Source: Dicaeum eximium (Eukaryota > Chordata > Aves > Passeriformes > Dicaeidae). Taken from it: 64,000 bases of DNA. Shown here in pieces: positions 35,996 to 50,394 of the stretch. The notes beneath the pieces were generated by a model that saw only the letters and a program-made list of their open reading frames with translations, did not search any database and was not told the DNA's origin. The translations under genes and the position numbers were made by a program. The stretch spans positions 5,844,308 to 5,908,307 of the forward strand of contig VWZP01002845.1 in the NCBI GenBank assembly GCA_013396995.1, in the 5' to 3' direction. Position 1 is the stretch's first letter, and each line of letters starts with the position of its first letter.

Positions 35996-38900
35996 GCACA
36001 AGCAGCCTTATCAAGGTCCCCTGTTAATACAGCTTTTTGTGTTGTGATTATTTCACTCTGGTGCCTAAGGAAGGCTGAGCTCTGGTCAGAGATTTTCCCA
36101 GGGTGGGGATGCATTTTATGTCTTTCCTACACGTTATCTGCCTGTGCACAGTAACCTGAGCACTAAGGATGCTGTTTCCCTCTTCCAGCTCATCTTCCTC
36201 ACTCTCTTCCACACAGTTAACATGTTCAAGTTAATCACAGAAACCACTCCTGCCTGACGCATGAGAAATAAGCAATGTGTAATTTCTCAGTTCATAAAAT
36301 GAAATAGTAACAGTTACAGATGACAGCAGAACATCCAGTTACCAGAAGTACAGGAGCTCCCTGTACCCCAACAACTGAATTACAAGGGACTAACAGGGGG
36401 TCCAGCAGAAAACAAGATGGATCATACTCCTTCTTCCTGCCCTTATCAATACTGAAGACATTTTTTCAAAACTAATTTACATGGGCAGATATCCATTTGC
36501 ACCCCTCACCAGAAACAGAATACTAAGAAAAATGAAACTGCAGTAATTTGCTATTGATATGTAAGGCACACTAAGATTGTTAGCAGATACAAAACATCAC
36601 ATCCTCTCTTGGTGTTTTTGGCTCTTTTGTGACAGATCCTCTCTCTTGCTAGGATCACAAATTCAGATGTCAAGGTTCTGCCCACCATTATCTTCTTAAT
36701 AATTCAACATATAATGTTGGCCTCAGATTTTTCTTTCTGCTGCTGTTTTGAGGCTTTAGTAGCATTTTGTGTTGGGAGTTTTATGCAGTTTTGGGTTTGT
36801 TTTTGTTGGAGTTTTCTTGGGAGGGTGTTAAAGCTAAGATCAGTGTCAGGCAGTACTACAAGTAACATGCTTTGATACAATAACACTGGCATACAAAACC
36901 CCATTTTCAGCATTAAAGAGATTTCCTCGTTAGTCATACAGTAACTCCCATTGTGAGACAAATAAGCTACTATAAAACCATAGCAAGTCTCAGACAGAAT
37001 TCAGCAGTTAGTCTTCTGTAAAAATCCCCTTTCAACACTTGAAGGCTGGAAAGAAAGTTGTGTTCCATGAAATTTGGCATTGGATCAACACATCTCCATG
37101 GAGCTGGCAGGATAGAAGTGCTCCAGAAACCAGCTTCAACAAAAAAAACATTCTTGCCATGTACGAACAATCACTAAGAAGAGGCTTAAGCAACTTTTTC
37201 TCCTAGCTAAAAATCATCAAATCACAGCTAAAATTATTAGGGATACAGAGGTTATCAATGATAACATTAAGTTTTTAAAATCTGCTTGATTCCTGTATTT
37301 CAAATCAGTGCATTAAAATACCCCTGGTGGAACCTTTTGTCTGCCTTTCTTCAAGACATATATACATAAATATAATTTGAAAATGTAAACTTAGCTTTAT
37401 AAGGGACTATGAAATTTCAAAACCTAACATTGAGTACTTGAAAGCATCAAACTGATTTATAGCTATGTCTGTAATTCTCTTTTTCTGGTCAATGCCAAGT
37501 GTGGGTCAAAGCTAAGTGTGAGCTTGGAGAAAAACAGTCTTACATAAAATAATAAAAGCACAAACCATCAAAATACAGGGAGTCCACAATAATGAACTGC
37601 ATGAGCCATCAGATTTTACAGCTGTGACCCTCTGGGGATGTTCCAAGACATCCAGAGACTGCAGTAGCAAGTTGTGTGGTACAATAGGAGCATAAGAACC
37701 TTCTGAGCAGAATAGCTGCTGGTGATGATCCTCAGTCCATCTTGTATACACTCTTTTTTGTAGGGAAACCGGAATATTTGTTCCAAGCTAGTGCTCTCCC
37801 AGTCTATGGACCATCAGATGCTGACACTGTCACCTATGCTCCTACACACAATGTTTTGGTTTCACACTCATCTGAAAGAGTTCATATACTTCACATCTGA
37901 GGAGCCTGCATCAAAAATATAATCCTGGATCTAAACCAAGCCTACAGCATAATACATACTACAATGTTGTTTCAGCATGCTTTAATTTACTATATAAAGG
38001 CTGAAAAAGAGCAGTTTTATTTTGTTTTATCTTTGTCAGGACAAGATGGGAGAAGCAAATACAGGTTAAAAAGAAAAAGAATCATCTCAAGGCTGAAAAT
38101 ACGTCACAGTATTTTTAAATTATGCTTCCCTCTAATACTTGCAAATGAAGGTTCCATGGAAAAGGAAGGAACAAAAAAATAGGTACAGGAGTCAGAGTTT
38201 CCTTGATCCTCTCACTCCCTATAACGCACTCAGCCTCTCAATCCTTTGGGAAGGATCTCATTCTCCTTACTAACTGGCAGTCAAACACACAGCAAAATCC
38301 TGGCAATAGAGCCAACTAAAACCCCTGAAAGTGGAAGAGTCTTCCCAAACCTAGCAAGGCTGCACCTGCCAAGGAGCATCACCAAGCCTATCACAGTAAG
38401 GTTACCCAATAGCTGCACTCCTGCAACACCTGTACACCCTCACATTAAATTTACTCTCCAAACATGAGAGAGGCAAGAAGCAGCATCTTCATTTATACTG
38501 CTGAGAGGCACAAGAGCCACTTTGTGTGGCCTTTGTGAAGGCCTGTAGAAGGATCAGAAATTGGACCTAGATCACGTCAATACTTAGCAACAAATGCTTC
38601 AACCACAAGATGAGTTATGGTTCCTTCTCAGAAGCAAAACCTAGTCATTGCCTAAAGATCCACTTCACTTAAAGTTGTGCTTTTTAGGACAGCTGTAAGC
38701 CAACCACTCCTTGATTTAATTAAATGGATTCCTTTTCCCATTCCTGCTTCAACATTTGTGCTATTATAGCTGCTGCTCCTGACTGAGCTGCTTCTTGTGC
38801 TGGAATCAGATTGAAAGTCAGCAAAAATCTAATCCAGGGGAAAGAAGTCAAAGCAGTTTATGGAATTACTACCCTTATATCTGAGAGCACAGAAGTGATA

Positions 38901-39109
38901 GTGAAAGCACTCAATCTGCTTCAGGACAAAAGAAAGAAAAAAACAAAGCAATTCAAGCTGAACTCCCATTACATACCCAGTTACAGTGTTTAGCTGTGTA
39001 GGTGAACAGCAAACTAAGCACAAGTGACTAGATAAGACCTGAAAGACCAGCAACTGCTTCCTACAGGAAATGGCACCAATATTGTCATATTAAAAGGATT
39101 TTACTTGAG

Positions 39110-39520
39110 TCATAGAATGTGCTGAGCTGGAAAGGACCCATGAGGATAGTCCAGTCCAGATCCTGACCACACAGGGCAAACCAAAAGTTAATCCAGGTAC
39201 TTAAGAGTGTTGTTCAAATGCTTCTTTAACTCTGATAGGTTTGGGGTCATGACCACTTTCCTGCAGAGCTCGTTCCAGTGCTTGACCACAACTCTCAGTG
39301 AACAACTTTTCCCTAACATCCAATCTAAACTTCCCTGATGCAGCTTTATGTCATTCCCTTGCATCACATCACTGAACACCTGACAGAGGCTGGGTCAGCA
39401 CCTCCCTTTCCTCCTCCCTCACAAGGAAGCTGTAGACAGAATAAGGTACCCTCTTCCCCAAGATTACACATAGTACCTTCAGCTGCTCCTCAGATATCAT
39501 TCTCTCTAGTCTCAGTCCAT
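39110..39520 (-). mobile_element. CR1 LINE 3' fragment
   Basis: The plus strand shows the reverse complement of CR1: CATAGAATGTGCTGAGCTGG, AAAGGACCCATGAGGATAGT, then TGACCACTTTCCTGCAGAGC, CGTTCCAGTGCTTGACCACA and TCAGTGAACAACTTTTCCC. About 400 bp, non-coding; the left end at 39110 is the true 3' end of the element and the right end is vague. Confidence 0.85.
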
Positions 39521-40439
39521 CTTAGTAGTAGGAACACAAGCCAATGACACTAAAGAGCTCAGAACTCCTGCAATTTTTGGGAATTTTCTGCTGACACATT
39601 TCCCAAAATCATGTAGGCATCACAGCAAACTGAGTAGGTCAACAAAAAAATTTACTGAACAGAAGAAAACAGATATCCCATGTCTGCATTACAAATTCTG
39701 CTTATCATGTTAGCCACATAAGTTGCTTATGTCTGTATCCTTTCCATCTCTTTCTGAAAAACATGCTTTTAGTGAATGTTAACCTGGTATACATTGATTT
39801 CTGTGGTTTGTTTATAAAAAGAAACAAGCAGCATATACTCATAAATATTTAAGACCAAATTTATTTTTAAAGAATGAAATATTAAATATGTACTTTTAAA
39901 AATAAATACACAGTACTCTGAAACAGAAGCGTGGATAGCAACTCAAGGCAAAAAATTAGTATCCTCTTCTCAGGAACAAGAAGTCGCTCATCTGATGAAA
40001 GGTACCATCACATCCCAAGAAAAGTAGTTGCCCTTAGCTCCTGGTAAATTGTGAACAGGATAGGGACAGGACAGTTGCTCGTCCCCCTTTCCCATCCACA
40101 CCCCAGCAACATTCCAAACTCCCCTCTCACTTTCAGGGTAAACATCCTATTAAAAGACTACGTTCTTATTTGAATAGGAAAACTCTTCCAACACACCCCA
40201 TAGCCTATCACCTCTTTCCACAAACCCTCAGAAGTAAACACTGCTTCTCCCTAAACAATAAGGAAAATGCACCTAGCTTAATATATGCTGACAGGCTACA
40301 GACCAGGCAGCTATCTGCAAAGACACAGTGCTCTATTTTTTTAAGTATAAGAAGCCATTATTGCCTCATTTTAAACTGCTTTAATGCATAGCTAAGGCTA
40401 CCTTGTAGCTGCAACCAGATAATTTAAGGGCAGTCTGTT

Positions 40440-40735
40440 TTACCTTGAGGGCTCTTCTCAGTGGTGCCAAACAACAAGAGACAACAGGCAGAAACTGATG
40501 CACAGGAAGTTTCACCTGAACGTAAGGAATAACTTCTTTACTGTGCAGTGACCACACACTGCAACAGGCTGCCCAGAGAGGTTGTAGAGTGTGGAATGTC
40601 TGGAGACATTCAAGAACCACCGAGACACAACCCTGTGCCATGTGCTCTGGCATGACCCTGCCTGAACTGGAAGGTTGGACCAAATGACCCCCTGTGGTCC
40701 CTTCCAACCTGGCCCATTCAGTGAAATACACAAAC
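40440..40735 (+). mobile_element. CR1 LINE 3' fragment
   Basis: Plus-strand CR1 3' region: GGAATAACTTCTTTACTGTG, CACTGCAACAGGCTGCCCAG, AGAGGTTGTAGAGTGTGGAA, GGAGACATTCAAGAACCACC, CCTGTGGTCCCTTCCAACCT and CCCATTCAGTGAA at the 3' end. The antisense open frames on it are shadows. Confidence 0.88.
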
Positions 40736-41159
40736 CAAATAATAAATGAGGAAACTTTAAATATTAATGTTTTACTTACAAGTAGAAGTATAACACTCCA
40801 ATGACTATTGATGAAGTATGCTTTAATTTTATTCCTGAATTTAAAAAAGAAAGGGCAGCCATCTAGATACTGATGATCATGGCAATCTCTTGTAAACTTA
40901 AAGAAAGCAGTCAGAAATCAATTGGGGCACCTATTTCTAAAGAAAGAAAAACCCAGCTGACTACTTGCACCCCTCCAGTTCCACAATGGTTAGCAGTGAA
41001 CTTTGCCATGAGTCTGCTTCAAAATATTTTGCATACTGGACTAAAACACTTTCAGTATTTCCTAACATTAAATTGCTTTGAACAAAATTATCTCCTAGAT
41101 TTTCATTCTTAACACTAGCAAGTAGATTTTGAACCTAAACATGTTAAAGTGAAAACAAT

Positions 41160-41174
41160 GGGGGGGGGGGGGGG
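41160..41174. repeat. Poly(G) run of 15
   Basis: Fifteen consecutive G, followed by ATTAAA. Long pure G runs are rare and prone to length errors in sequencing. Confidence 0.9.
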
Positions 41175-44100
41175 ATTAAAAAAATTAAATCCTGGAATGT
41201 TAATATTCAGGATATTTTTGTTTTTCTTTAAACAAAAAACAGAAACAAAAAGGGTGCTGAATTCTCAAGTGAACCTACTCTAAACTTGCCTCCCTCACAG
41301 CACTGCTGTTGCTGTTACACTGGTGATAAAATCTTCTCCTATGAAATGCAATTATTAGTTTAAAACCTATTGAGCTGATGAGATCCCCCAATCCAAGAGA
41401 AATAGATTTCTTAACTACAGCTGTGACCAGCTGGCTGCTAAACAGAAAAAGGACTGCTACTGCCATCTCTGTGATGAGGCTCCAGTGGGCAATGCTGTGA
41501 TTGTTGGCACCCTTCCTGAGGTTGAGAATCACATTGAACCAAGCAAAACCCGTTGTGACTGGAGACCAGTTTGTTTTTATGGACTGACAGGGTGACTGTA
41601 GGCACAAACATATTGACTCCAATTCTCCAAGACTGTAATTTAAAGTTATCTATGATTACATGGATCTGCTGTACACCCCACCAAATTAAGTAACAAACCT
41701 ATCAATACTCACTCTTGTTGCTCTTAACTACACTTTAAAATAATCAATGTAATCTACATAGACTACAAGCACATATGGAAAAAATCAAGCCATTAGAGAC
41801 TAATCTACACACAGTTCTAGAAGTAATTTAACTACATCAGTTAAATTTAGAAGCTGATTTATTTAATCATTGCACATGCAACCAAGATTTAAACCTCATC
41901 TTCAAGCAGATCCCTGTGCACTAGCTGCATAATTCAGAGGGAAGTTATTATGATGCCAATCACAGAAAAGTTCAGAGAAAAGGCCAATGACTGCATTTAT
42001 TTGCAGAAATGAAAATTTCCCAGTCTCAGACAGTGATAACAAAGAATATTTCTATATGCGATGAGCCTGCTAAGGCTCTCACAGTGCAGACACCAGTTTT
42101 AATACACAAAGAGAAGAAATTTGCTAACATCAAACCCATTCTGCCAGGCTGCAATTTAATTCAACTCCATGCAGTCAAGTCCAAAATATAAATAAGTGCA
42201 CATTGAAAAGAGTTTAACCCCAGACAGGCAAGAGCTAAGCCCAAATATTCAGCCTCTCCTAACATCAAAATCAGACAGAAAACAAGAAAAAGTGCATTGA
42301 AAATGCATGGACCTCAAGATCCAAATCTGTGATCACTTCTCTATCATGTTTTAAGTTAGCCTCTCCCAAAACCAGTTCTACCTCATTTTGGCTTTACCGT
42401 TTGTAATGCAAGATTTCTGCAATACTTTCACCTTTCTCATAGGTCTTCTTCCACCCCCAGGAGAAATGGCAAAACATCACCCTGCTACTCCCCCCATCCA
42501 CTGGTATGCAATTAGTGATCTGCAGCTTTTTGCCGGTCAAGTAGTCCAAAAACCTTCCACCATTCTCCAGAGACTCTCTCTCCTTCCCAACCTACTTTTC
42601 ACACTCAATCTGCCCCATTCTGAAAAGCTTCTTTTTTTCACAAGACTATTTTTAATGGTTTGTTTAAATCAAACATTTAATTTACTAAGTAATTCTATAA
42701 TTTAGCAGCTGTGAAGGTTAAAGGATACAGGTTACACGACTGAAGAGTCAGTACAGGCAGAAGTCTTGGCACATAAATTTGGTTTAACTCTGACTAAAAA
42801 TATCCAAGTTGTTTTCCTAATAAAAGTATTTCTAAAGACTGGAAGATTATTATCCACACAGCAATCACAAACATTATTTTAACATCTTTTTTCAAAACAT
42901 GTAACTGAATACACAGTATTTTTATCAGCCAAACTAAGTGTAAAGGTGTATTTCTTAGAATTGTTTGTATGTGATGACAAAATAATTCTTCTGGTAGTCT
43001 ACTGAATTGACAGCTGGGGCTAGTAAGCATCAGAGGCTGTTTTCAAGTCCTGCATCTGGGATTTCATTCCTCACTGCATGCTCTCTAACTTTGTTTGTAC
43101 AAGACACTTTTGTACCGTAGTGTTGTAGGTTTATAAAGGACATTTAGAAAAGCCAGTGCATGCTACTCACACAGTATGGCATTTTAAGCAATCAGCAACT
43201 TTTAAAAACATTTAATATAGTGTGTTTATCAATGTGACAACTTTTGGGGGCATTTATATTAGCGAAACACAGTAGGAATTCCAGAGAAGCAAGACAAGGC
43301 ACAACTATAATCCAAGTGACAAATTGAAAGACTTAATTCCAAATTCAAATGCCTTACTATGCATGCAGAACAGGTGAATAAAGCTGTTTAAATTTTTTAC
43401 TATGACTTGTAAGTGAAATTCTTTGAATAGAACTTTAAGAAGAAAATATAATACATTTCTGTAGAAATCAACCATTATTTTAAGTACAAGTTTCTCATTT
43501 TATTGCTCAGGTAGTTTCCAAATTGTATGTCCAATCCAGATGTTTGTGATACATGAATGATCAATGTTCAACCAAAAATTAGAATTTGTTTACTAGAATT
43601 AAATATTTTCAGTAAAAACTTAAAGGTTGGTATTTTCAAGTATGTTCAGTATTGTTGTTATACACCCATCAGTTACAATAAACTCCAGACTTGTTAAACA
43701 CTTGACACTTCCATTAAAGTCTACATGAAAGTTGGGCTTAAACCGCACAAAGAAACAGAAAATACTTGATAAAACTACACTAAGAATGAACAGCAAATAT
43801 CTCAAAATAATTTTTGAAATTTTATTAATAAATATAACCTAGGTAAAATATTCCAAAACCAAGGTTCTTATTCCTGTAGTAACTAATTTCTATAGCTCCC
43901 CGTGAATAAAAGCAATGGTATTTCCATGCAGCATGAAATGCAGCTGAAATGCAACAGTGCTGTAACATTCACTGCTTCATTAAATAATAAGCAATATGCT
44001 AATCTAATAATCTAGTAGTGAAGCATATTTTCAATCTTGGATATGTCCATTTGGTTTACCCCTTTTTTTTTTTTTGCAGACTACTTACTTTCCCTGATAC

Positions 44101-45519
44101 ACTTTTTCTGCTTTTGACATTTACAGCGAGAGATCTTTTTTCCAAACTGTTTCAGTATATAACCATTGATTTACCTTTCCATTTAATGGGTAATGCAGGT
44201 GGGGTAAAGGAAGAAAGAGTGCGTTTTCTTTCACCCTTCTCTTTCAAAAGCTGTTATCATAACTCTCCCGCTCCTGTGTGCACCATATTGCTTCCTTATT
44301 CCTTCATTCCTTGAAAGAGTTTCCTACTTGACATTGTGAATACACACATTTTCATGAATTCTTCTTTTTCCTAACTTAAAAGTTCAATCTCTTTCAGGAC
44401 ATATGCTGAAAAGCATCTTGAGTATCATCAAGCATATCCTCAGAACTCAAAACTGAAATAAGCATAAGTGAATTTCAGCTGAGGGATAAAATGTGGCAAA
44501 GGATCACAGCCAGGGTTACAGACGGAGTCAGCTCTAGGACACAGGAGAACAGTATCCTAAACAAGAGTCTCCTAAAGCACTGCTGCATACTTCATTGTTT
44601 CTCAGAGACCTTGAAGCAAGGCTGGTCATGGTTTCTGCCAAAGGCAGCACTGTGGTGTGCAATGCAGGAAGAAAACAGTCTCTCCTACAAATAGCTAATA
44701 CTGCTTTTAACCTCACCCTCTCAGAAGGAAGGGCAACAAATCTGCCCTCTCCTGCTCAAAAGCTTTCTCTCTCCCACTGCAGACACCAACAAGCTGCAGC
44801 TCCCTGTAAATACACACACGCACACACTTACAGCTTTACTTACTGTAACAAAACTGCCTGCACTTGGGCAGCAGTCCTTCATTGGCACCCCCAGATGTGT
44901 CCCACCTCTTATGTCACACAGTGAGGGAAGTGCTACTCTTACAGCAACGCGACAGAGTCCTCATCTAAAGGTCCCTGGCGTTGAGAGTGGCAGCTGAGAC
45001 AGACTGGGGCGGGCAGGGAAATATTTCCCCACATAGCTAGTTTAATATCAGTAAGTACAAGTCTTTTATTATCCATTCCACTTTGATGCCAACAAACATT
45101 CAACCTCAGCAGATTTAGTTTAAATCTCTTAGACAATATATCAATGAAGTACGGATTATACAGGGTAAAAGTAATTAACAGATGCAAATTTATAAATCCA
45201 GTATCTCATAACAACCATGAATAAAGTAAATTTATTTCTGTTTTCTACACAATAAGATTAGTATTTAAATGCAACTAGTCTCCTGGGTGAGCTTTTGACA
45301 TTTGTTTCAGGGCCTAATACAGCACATCATCAACATCACAAAAATATAAACCCCCTTCCCAAAGTTATCTCAAAACCCTCTGGACAAGGTTCCAAAATTC
45401 ATCACTGGTCTTCAGTTTAAGGGACTTATCACAGTCTTCAAAACTGTTTGTAATAGATCCACACAAATGCAAAGTAAGTGACAAGGAATGCTCAGTAAGA
45501 GCTTTCTTGAACAACTTAC

Positions 45520-45610
45520 CATTTAAAAAGGAGCGTGGAGTATCTGTACTGTTTATGTGTTTGAGAAGACAGCTGTTCTCTAACTTCCTGGCACACTCAG
45601 GTGGCTTTTT
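45520..45610 (-). other. Possible cryptic or non-coding exon in WASF3 intron 1 (91 bp)
   Basis: On the minus strand a pyrimidine-rich acceptor (GTCTTTGTTTGCAG, AG at 45612-45611) is followed 91 bp later by AAATG|GTAAGT, a full-consensus donor (GT at 45519-45518). The span is open in one frame, and that frame continues beyond the donor to 45365 (83 codons) without an ATG at its head. I recognise no protein family. If spliced, it would add a 5' UTR segment before the start-codon exon. It may equally be a decoy pair. Confidence 0.3.
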
Positions 45611-46734
45611 CTGCAAACAAAGACAAATTTAACTTAGTCTTTCAGTAACAGAATAATTAAAAATATGCATTAAAAATGGGGTTCCATTCAGTGATCAGCT
45701 AAAAAAAAAACCACTTAGTAAAATATGCATGAGTAAAATCCAGTTTTAACTGTTTTGTGCTAAATATTTCATGATACATCTTAATTTTTTTCAAGGTAAC
45801 AAAATAGCTTCTGTTATTTTATAATCAATTTTTAAATAGAAATATCAGCAGAGAAAGTAACATTTACCCACTTGAAGACTGTGGGGATTGAAAAATGATG
45901 TAATGGCCTACTGTAATGCACAATAAAACAGCAGGCTTAAATCCCTCTGAGATTCTTCACAGCAAATTAAATATTACTGAACAGAAACCCACTAAAACAG
46001 ACTAAAAAAAGCAATGAGAATCTTTTGCAAAAATTAAGTAGTGAGATGTTTCCATGAAAATGTTACAGCTCCTAGCATAAAGAGAACATTGTGACATAGA
46101 TTAACATTTAGTCATACACTAAATTTTTATAAATTCAGGGTTTTTGTAGTTAAGATATAAATGCCCTTTCTGCAAGAACTATATAAAAATTATCTCTAAA
46201 ACAGATCACTTGCTTAGAGGAGGCTGATATTATTACCATATTTTTAAAGGGGTGCTACTATGCATTTTTTTGCCTAAATATTTTAGACTATTAAAATTTA
46301 CAAGAGGAAAAAAGCTTCTTTATCTCAAGGACACGATTATAAACTGTGATTTACAAGAAAGACAAAGCATCTAGTAGAGCAAGACACTGTTAAAGTCACC
46401 ACACAGATTTCTCAAAGGCAGGACAGCAGTGTCCTGCTTGCTCATTGTCACCACTTGCCTTGCTCATATTCCTTTATCCTCCCTCAGCATATCACAGCTT
46501 GAAGATGCCCAGACCTTGATTCCACTAAGCACTGGTGCAGTAACCACCTATTCCAAATAAAATATTGTCCTCTAGTTAATTTGCTTGCAAAATCTAGCTT
46601 GCCAGGGTCCTGGTCCTCACTTGATTCTTTATGTGCTTAGAGAAAAATTAGAGACACATTATAAAGGCTCACATACATACAATTCATTCATGTTCTCACT
46701 ACCAGGACAGGTGTACTTTATGGGGAAAGTTAAC

Positions 46735-47176
46735 ATAAGGTGGACGCGAACCTGCTGAAGGGATTCCAGGTGGGCCACAATGGTTATTAAAGGGGCTAGA
46801 GCACCTTGTCCTATGAAGACAGGATCCTGGACAAGAGAAGGCTCCAGAGAAACCTTACAGCAACTTCTAGTACCAAGGGGAGACCAACAAGAGAGCTTGA
46901 GATGGACTTTTCACAAGGACATGTGATGAAAAGATGTGGGGGAACAGCTTTAAATTGAAAGAGGGTATGTTTAGGTTATATATTGGAAAGAAATTCTTCA
47001 CTATGAGGGTAGTGAGACACTGGAACAGGTTGCCCAGAGAAGTTATGGAAGTGTTCAAGGCCAGCTTGGATGGGGCTTTGAGCAGCCTGGCCTAGTGGAA
47101 AGTGTTCTGCCCATGGCAATGGAACTAGATGTTCTTTACGATTCCTTCCAAGCCAGGCCATTCCGTGATTCTGTAA
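46735..47176 (+). mobile_element. CR1 LINE 3' fragment, well preserved 3' end
   Basis: Plus-strand order: CAGGATCCTGGACAAGAGAA, AGAAATTCTTCACTATGAGG, GGAACAGGTTGCCCAGAGAA, AAGTGTTCAAGGCCAGCTTG, GATGGGGCTTTGAGCAGCCT and GGCCATTCCGTGATTCTGT. The last words match the usual CR1 tail. The antisense open frames over it are chance. Confidence 0.92.
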
Positions 47177-50100
47177 GTGACTTCAACCAGCAGTGATTTA
47201 AGTATGCCTGTGGCTCAGGAAACAGTTAAGTCTGCTTAAGAGCAAACAGCACTACATTTAAAACACTACAGAGCAGACTTCATAGAGCACTTGTAGTACA
47301 AGGTGACTGGAACTTTATACAGACCTTGAACCCTCTAGTACTACCCGTGTGTCTCAATGTGTTTACACATTACGTTATCCTCAACAGCAAAGGCACTCTA
47401 GGAAGTTCTCAGTTGCCCACTTGAGTGACACGTTTTTGCCCACAAGCTGCAGTTTACCACTTCCATCATTTACATCTACGCACCGTCTGCAGTGCTGCAC
47501 TACATAAACGGGATCCCTGAATGCATTCTGTGATGAAAGAACTCCTCACTCAGGTCAACAATACAGGACCTATACAGGGATGGAAAGAACGCTGACAATT
47601 ACCACGCCAGGAGGACAAGTCTCAGCTTTCACAGTGAAATAAAATCAAATCAACTACTCTGACATATATTTCACCATAAATCCTTACCTGGTTAAATAAA
47701 AACATCAAGACATGGTCAATGCCAAGCAGTTTTAGATTTTTTTTCTGCAATCAGATTTTTAAGTAGAACATTGAAAAAGGCCCAGGATAAGCCAGAGACA
47801 AGATGTTGGACTATGTGTTCTACATTTAAGATACATAGCTATGATGAAACCACAAGATACAGAAAGGAGAATATGTTTTGGTACACCACCACAGTCCAGC
47901 AATACCTATCTACTGCCCAACTGTGAAAGCACACACATTCCCTTTTGAATGGATTCTTTCTTTCTTTCCCATGAAATCCTCAAGAGGGGGGAAAAAAAGA
48001 AAAAAGGCAGAACAACAAAAGCCATTATAAAAAGATTCTTACTCATTATCAGGAACATCACTGACTTCTGCCAAGTGCCCCATTTGATGCACTCACCAAC
48101 TAAACTACAGAAAGTACTAAACAGTTTCAACAGGATAAGAATTTAGACATGCAGAATTTGTAACACTGACTTCTGGTAAGAAGTTTATTTCCAGCTGAAT
48201 TTTTGTTTAAAATTGATGTTTTAAAGCTTTCTAAACAAAACTCCTAAAAATGAGGATACAAGCTACATGGTACACAGAGGATTACTTCAGAAATCCACAG
48301 AAAAAACCCATAAAGGATTTAATGCAAGACATAACTTTTACACAGATTGAGGATTAAAAGTATCCAAATGGCAGGTCATCATGAAAATGGTGAAAAAAGG
48401 ATTTTATTTAGAAGTCTGCTTTCTGGGGTAGGGGGAGGGTTTTTAAAACATACTTTCATATATGGAGACCTAAAGCTTACCACTATAGTTTGAATTCAAG
48501 TAACTGCATTACCAATGCATACACACAAAAAAGGATGTAGTTTAAAACTTCAATACTGGTTTGCCTTGTTAAATTTGTGCATGTATTCAAGCTTAAAAGC
48601 ATGAAACTCAAACTCAGAAACTACTGTAACTCTGCAACACACATTTGGAAAACCCAGACAGGTTCTGAAGTCTTCAAAGAGTAGTACCACAAACACACAA
48701 TTAGTGCTTAGGTCCCCCTTGATCTTAAGTACTTCTACAGTGAGATGACAGCTTTTCTGTGAAAGAGCCATACAATAAATTACTTAAAACTTTACAAATC
48801 CATTTCTGACAGGATATCAATATCAAAATGTTTTCAAACGCTTGAAAAGATTTGCTGGTAGCATTCACCATCCCTAAATTCTTCACAGATAACAATCCTA
48901 GTACCACATTACAAGTGTTCTGTACTATCAGCCTGCTCCTTCTCCCAAGAGAGCCCTGCACTCTTCTCCAGAAGGTCAGAGTACAGATCTTTACAGAATA
49001 GCAAAGAACTCCCTCCTAGCCTGTAGAGATGTCTCCCTAATGCTTCACAAAAGGTATGCTGGTGGCTTTACTCAAGTGGATCCCCACTCTCATGTAACAA
49101 CACTAAAAATGGGTCATCCTCAGCAGATGTCATCTCTGTAATTTCAGTTGTTACCCACCCAGCATTACATAGCACAGTTTTTCAATTACTAATATTTAAT
49201 AATATATTTATTAAAATAGAAAGGTCCCTTAAATTCTACTTTCTGGAGCATTTAACCTCAATTCTTGTTGTTAGCAGGCACTGCTAAAAAGCATGAACAT
49301 CTCGACAAATGCTTTGTGTAAGTACTCCAGACAGAAAACCTGTGGATTCACTAAGGGGATTAGTCCAAGGCTAGATGATCTGACTTTCAGGTTAAATGCT
49401 TCATTAAAATACCTGAATTTGGTGACTAAATCAATCCAAAAATATTGTCAGCTCATTAAATCAAATACCAGATTTAACCTTGTGCTGGACAAAACTTAAG
49501 ATTTTCTTCGCTCGTATTTCTCCTCAAATAGTAGAGGATTGTGCAGGGTGTACCCTACAGTTTCATAATGTTAGAGAAGTGGCAGAGTAAGGGAAGCATG
49601 AATCAGCACAGACCACAGAACCCCAATGAAAAGCATTAGCCAAAAATACCATATAAACACACCCATAAAACCACAAATGAGACACCTCAAGATTGATAAA
49701 TGAAATCTATTAGGCTTCAGAATGTCCAGGAAAAAAAAAAAGGGAAATAAAACAGAACTGATGTGGTTTCTAAAAAGGGGGGGAAAATACCACACCAATA
49801 AAGAAGTGCAACAGGGAAAAAGACAGCACCAAGGTCTTATTAAACGACTCAGCACTGCCATAGCTGACAGCCACCTTCAATTCCATGGAATCAGAATTAT
49901 GCAGATGGTCACAGCCTGGCAAGCAAGCAGCTGCTCTCTCTAGCACACCCCGTTAAGGGCCAAGACATATTTTTACATCTGGACGTAGCTGAAAGCAACG
50001 ACTCACATGACCCCATGGCTAATTACCCCACAGCTTGGTGGTGAAAGAGAAATGAAAAAAACCTAAGAGCACTCAGATTTAATGTTTGGAGAACAGAAGG

Positions 50101-50394
50101 CATATCCTTCACCCTAGCAGACAGAATGATACTTCATGATTTGATGCATCATGATGCTTCTGTGTATATGGAAAAAGTTTCACCTTCCCTGTTATGTCCT
50201 CCTAAGAGGCCACATCCTTTGTTAAAAAACCACAACTGAGATATGAAGCTTGCTTCCATTAGGAACTGCTTTATGATCCCTTAAATGGCTTTTTAAAGTA
50301 CATAAATAGCAAGAGGTCTAAAAAAAATGATTGGACTTCAATTAAGTGACTACTAGGGGTGAATTAAAAACAATGGTGTGCAGTGGTTTTTTCC

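Noticed and set aside
40381..40731. 116-codon minus-strand frame
   Set aside because: It is antisense to a CR1 3' end.
44812..44827. Short CA-rich run that might be a microsatellite
   Set aside because: Only about eight imperfect CA units; not distinctive.
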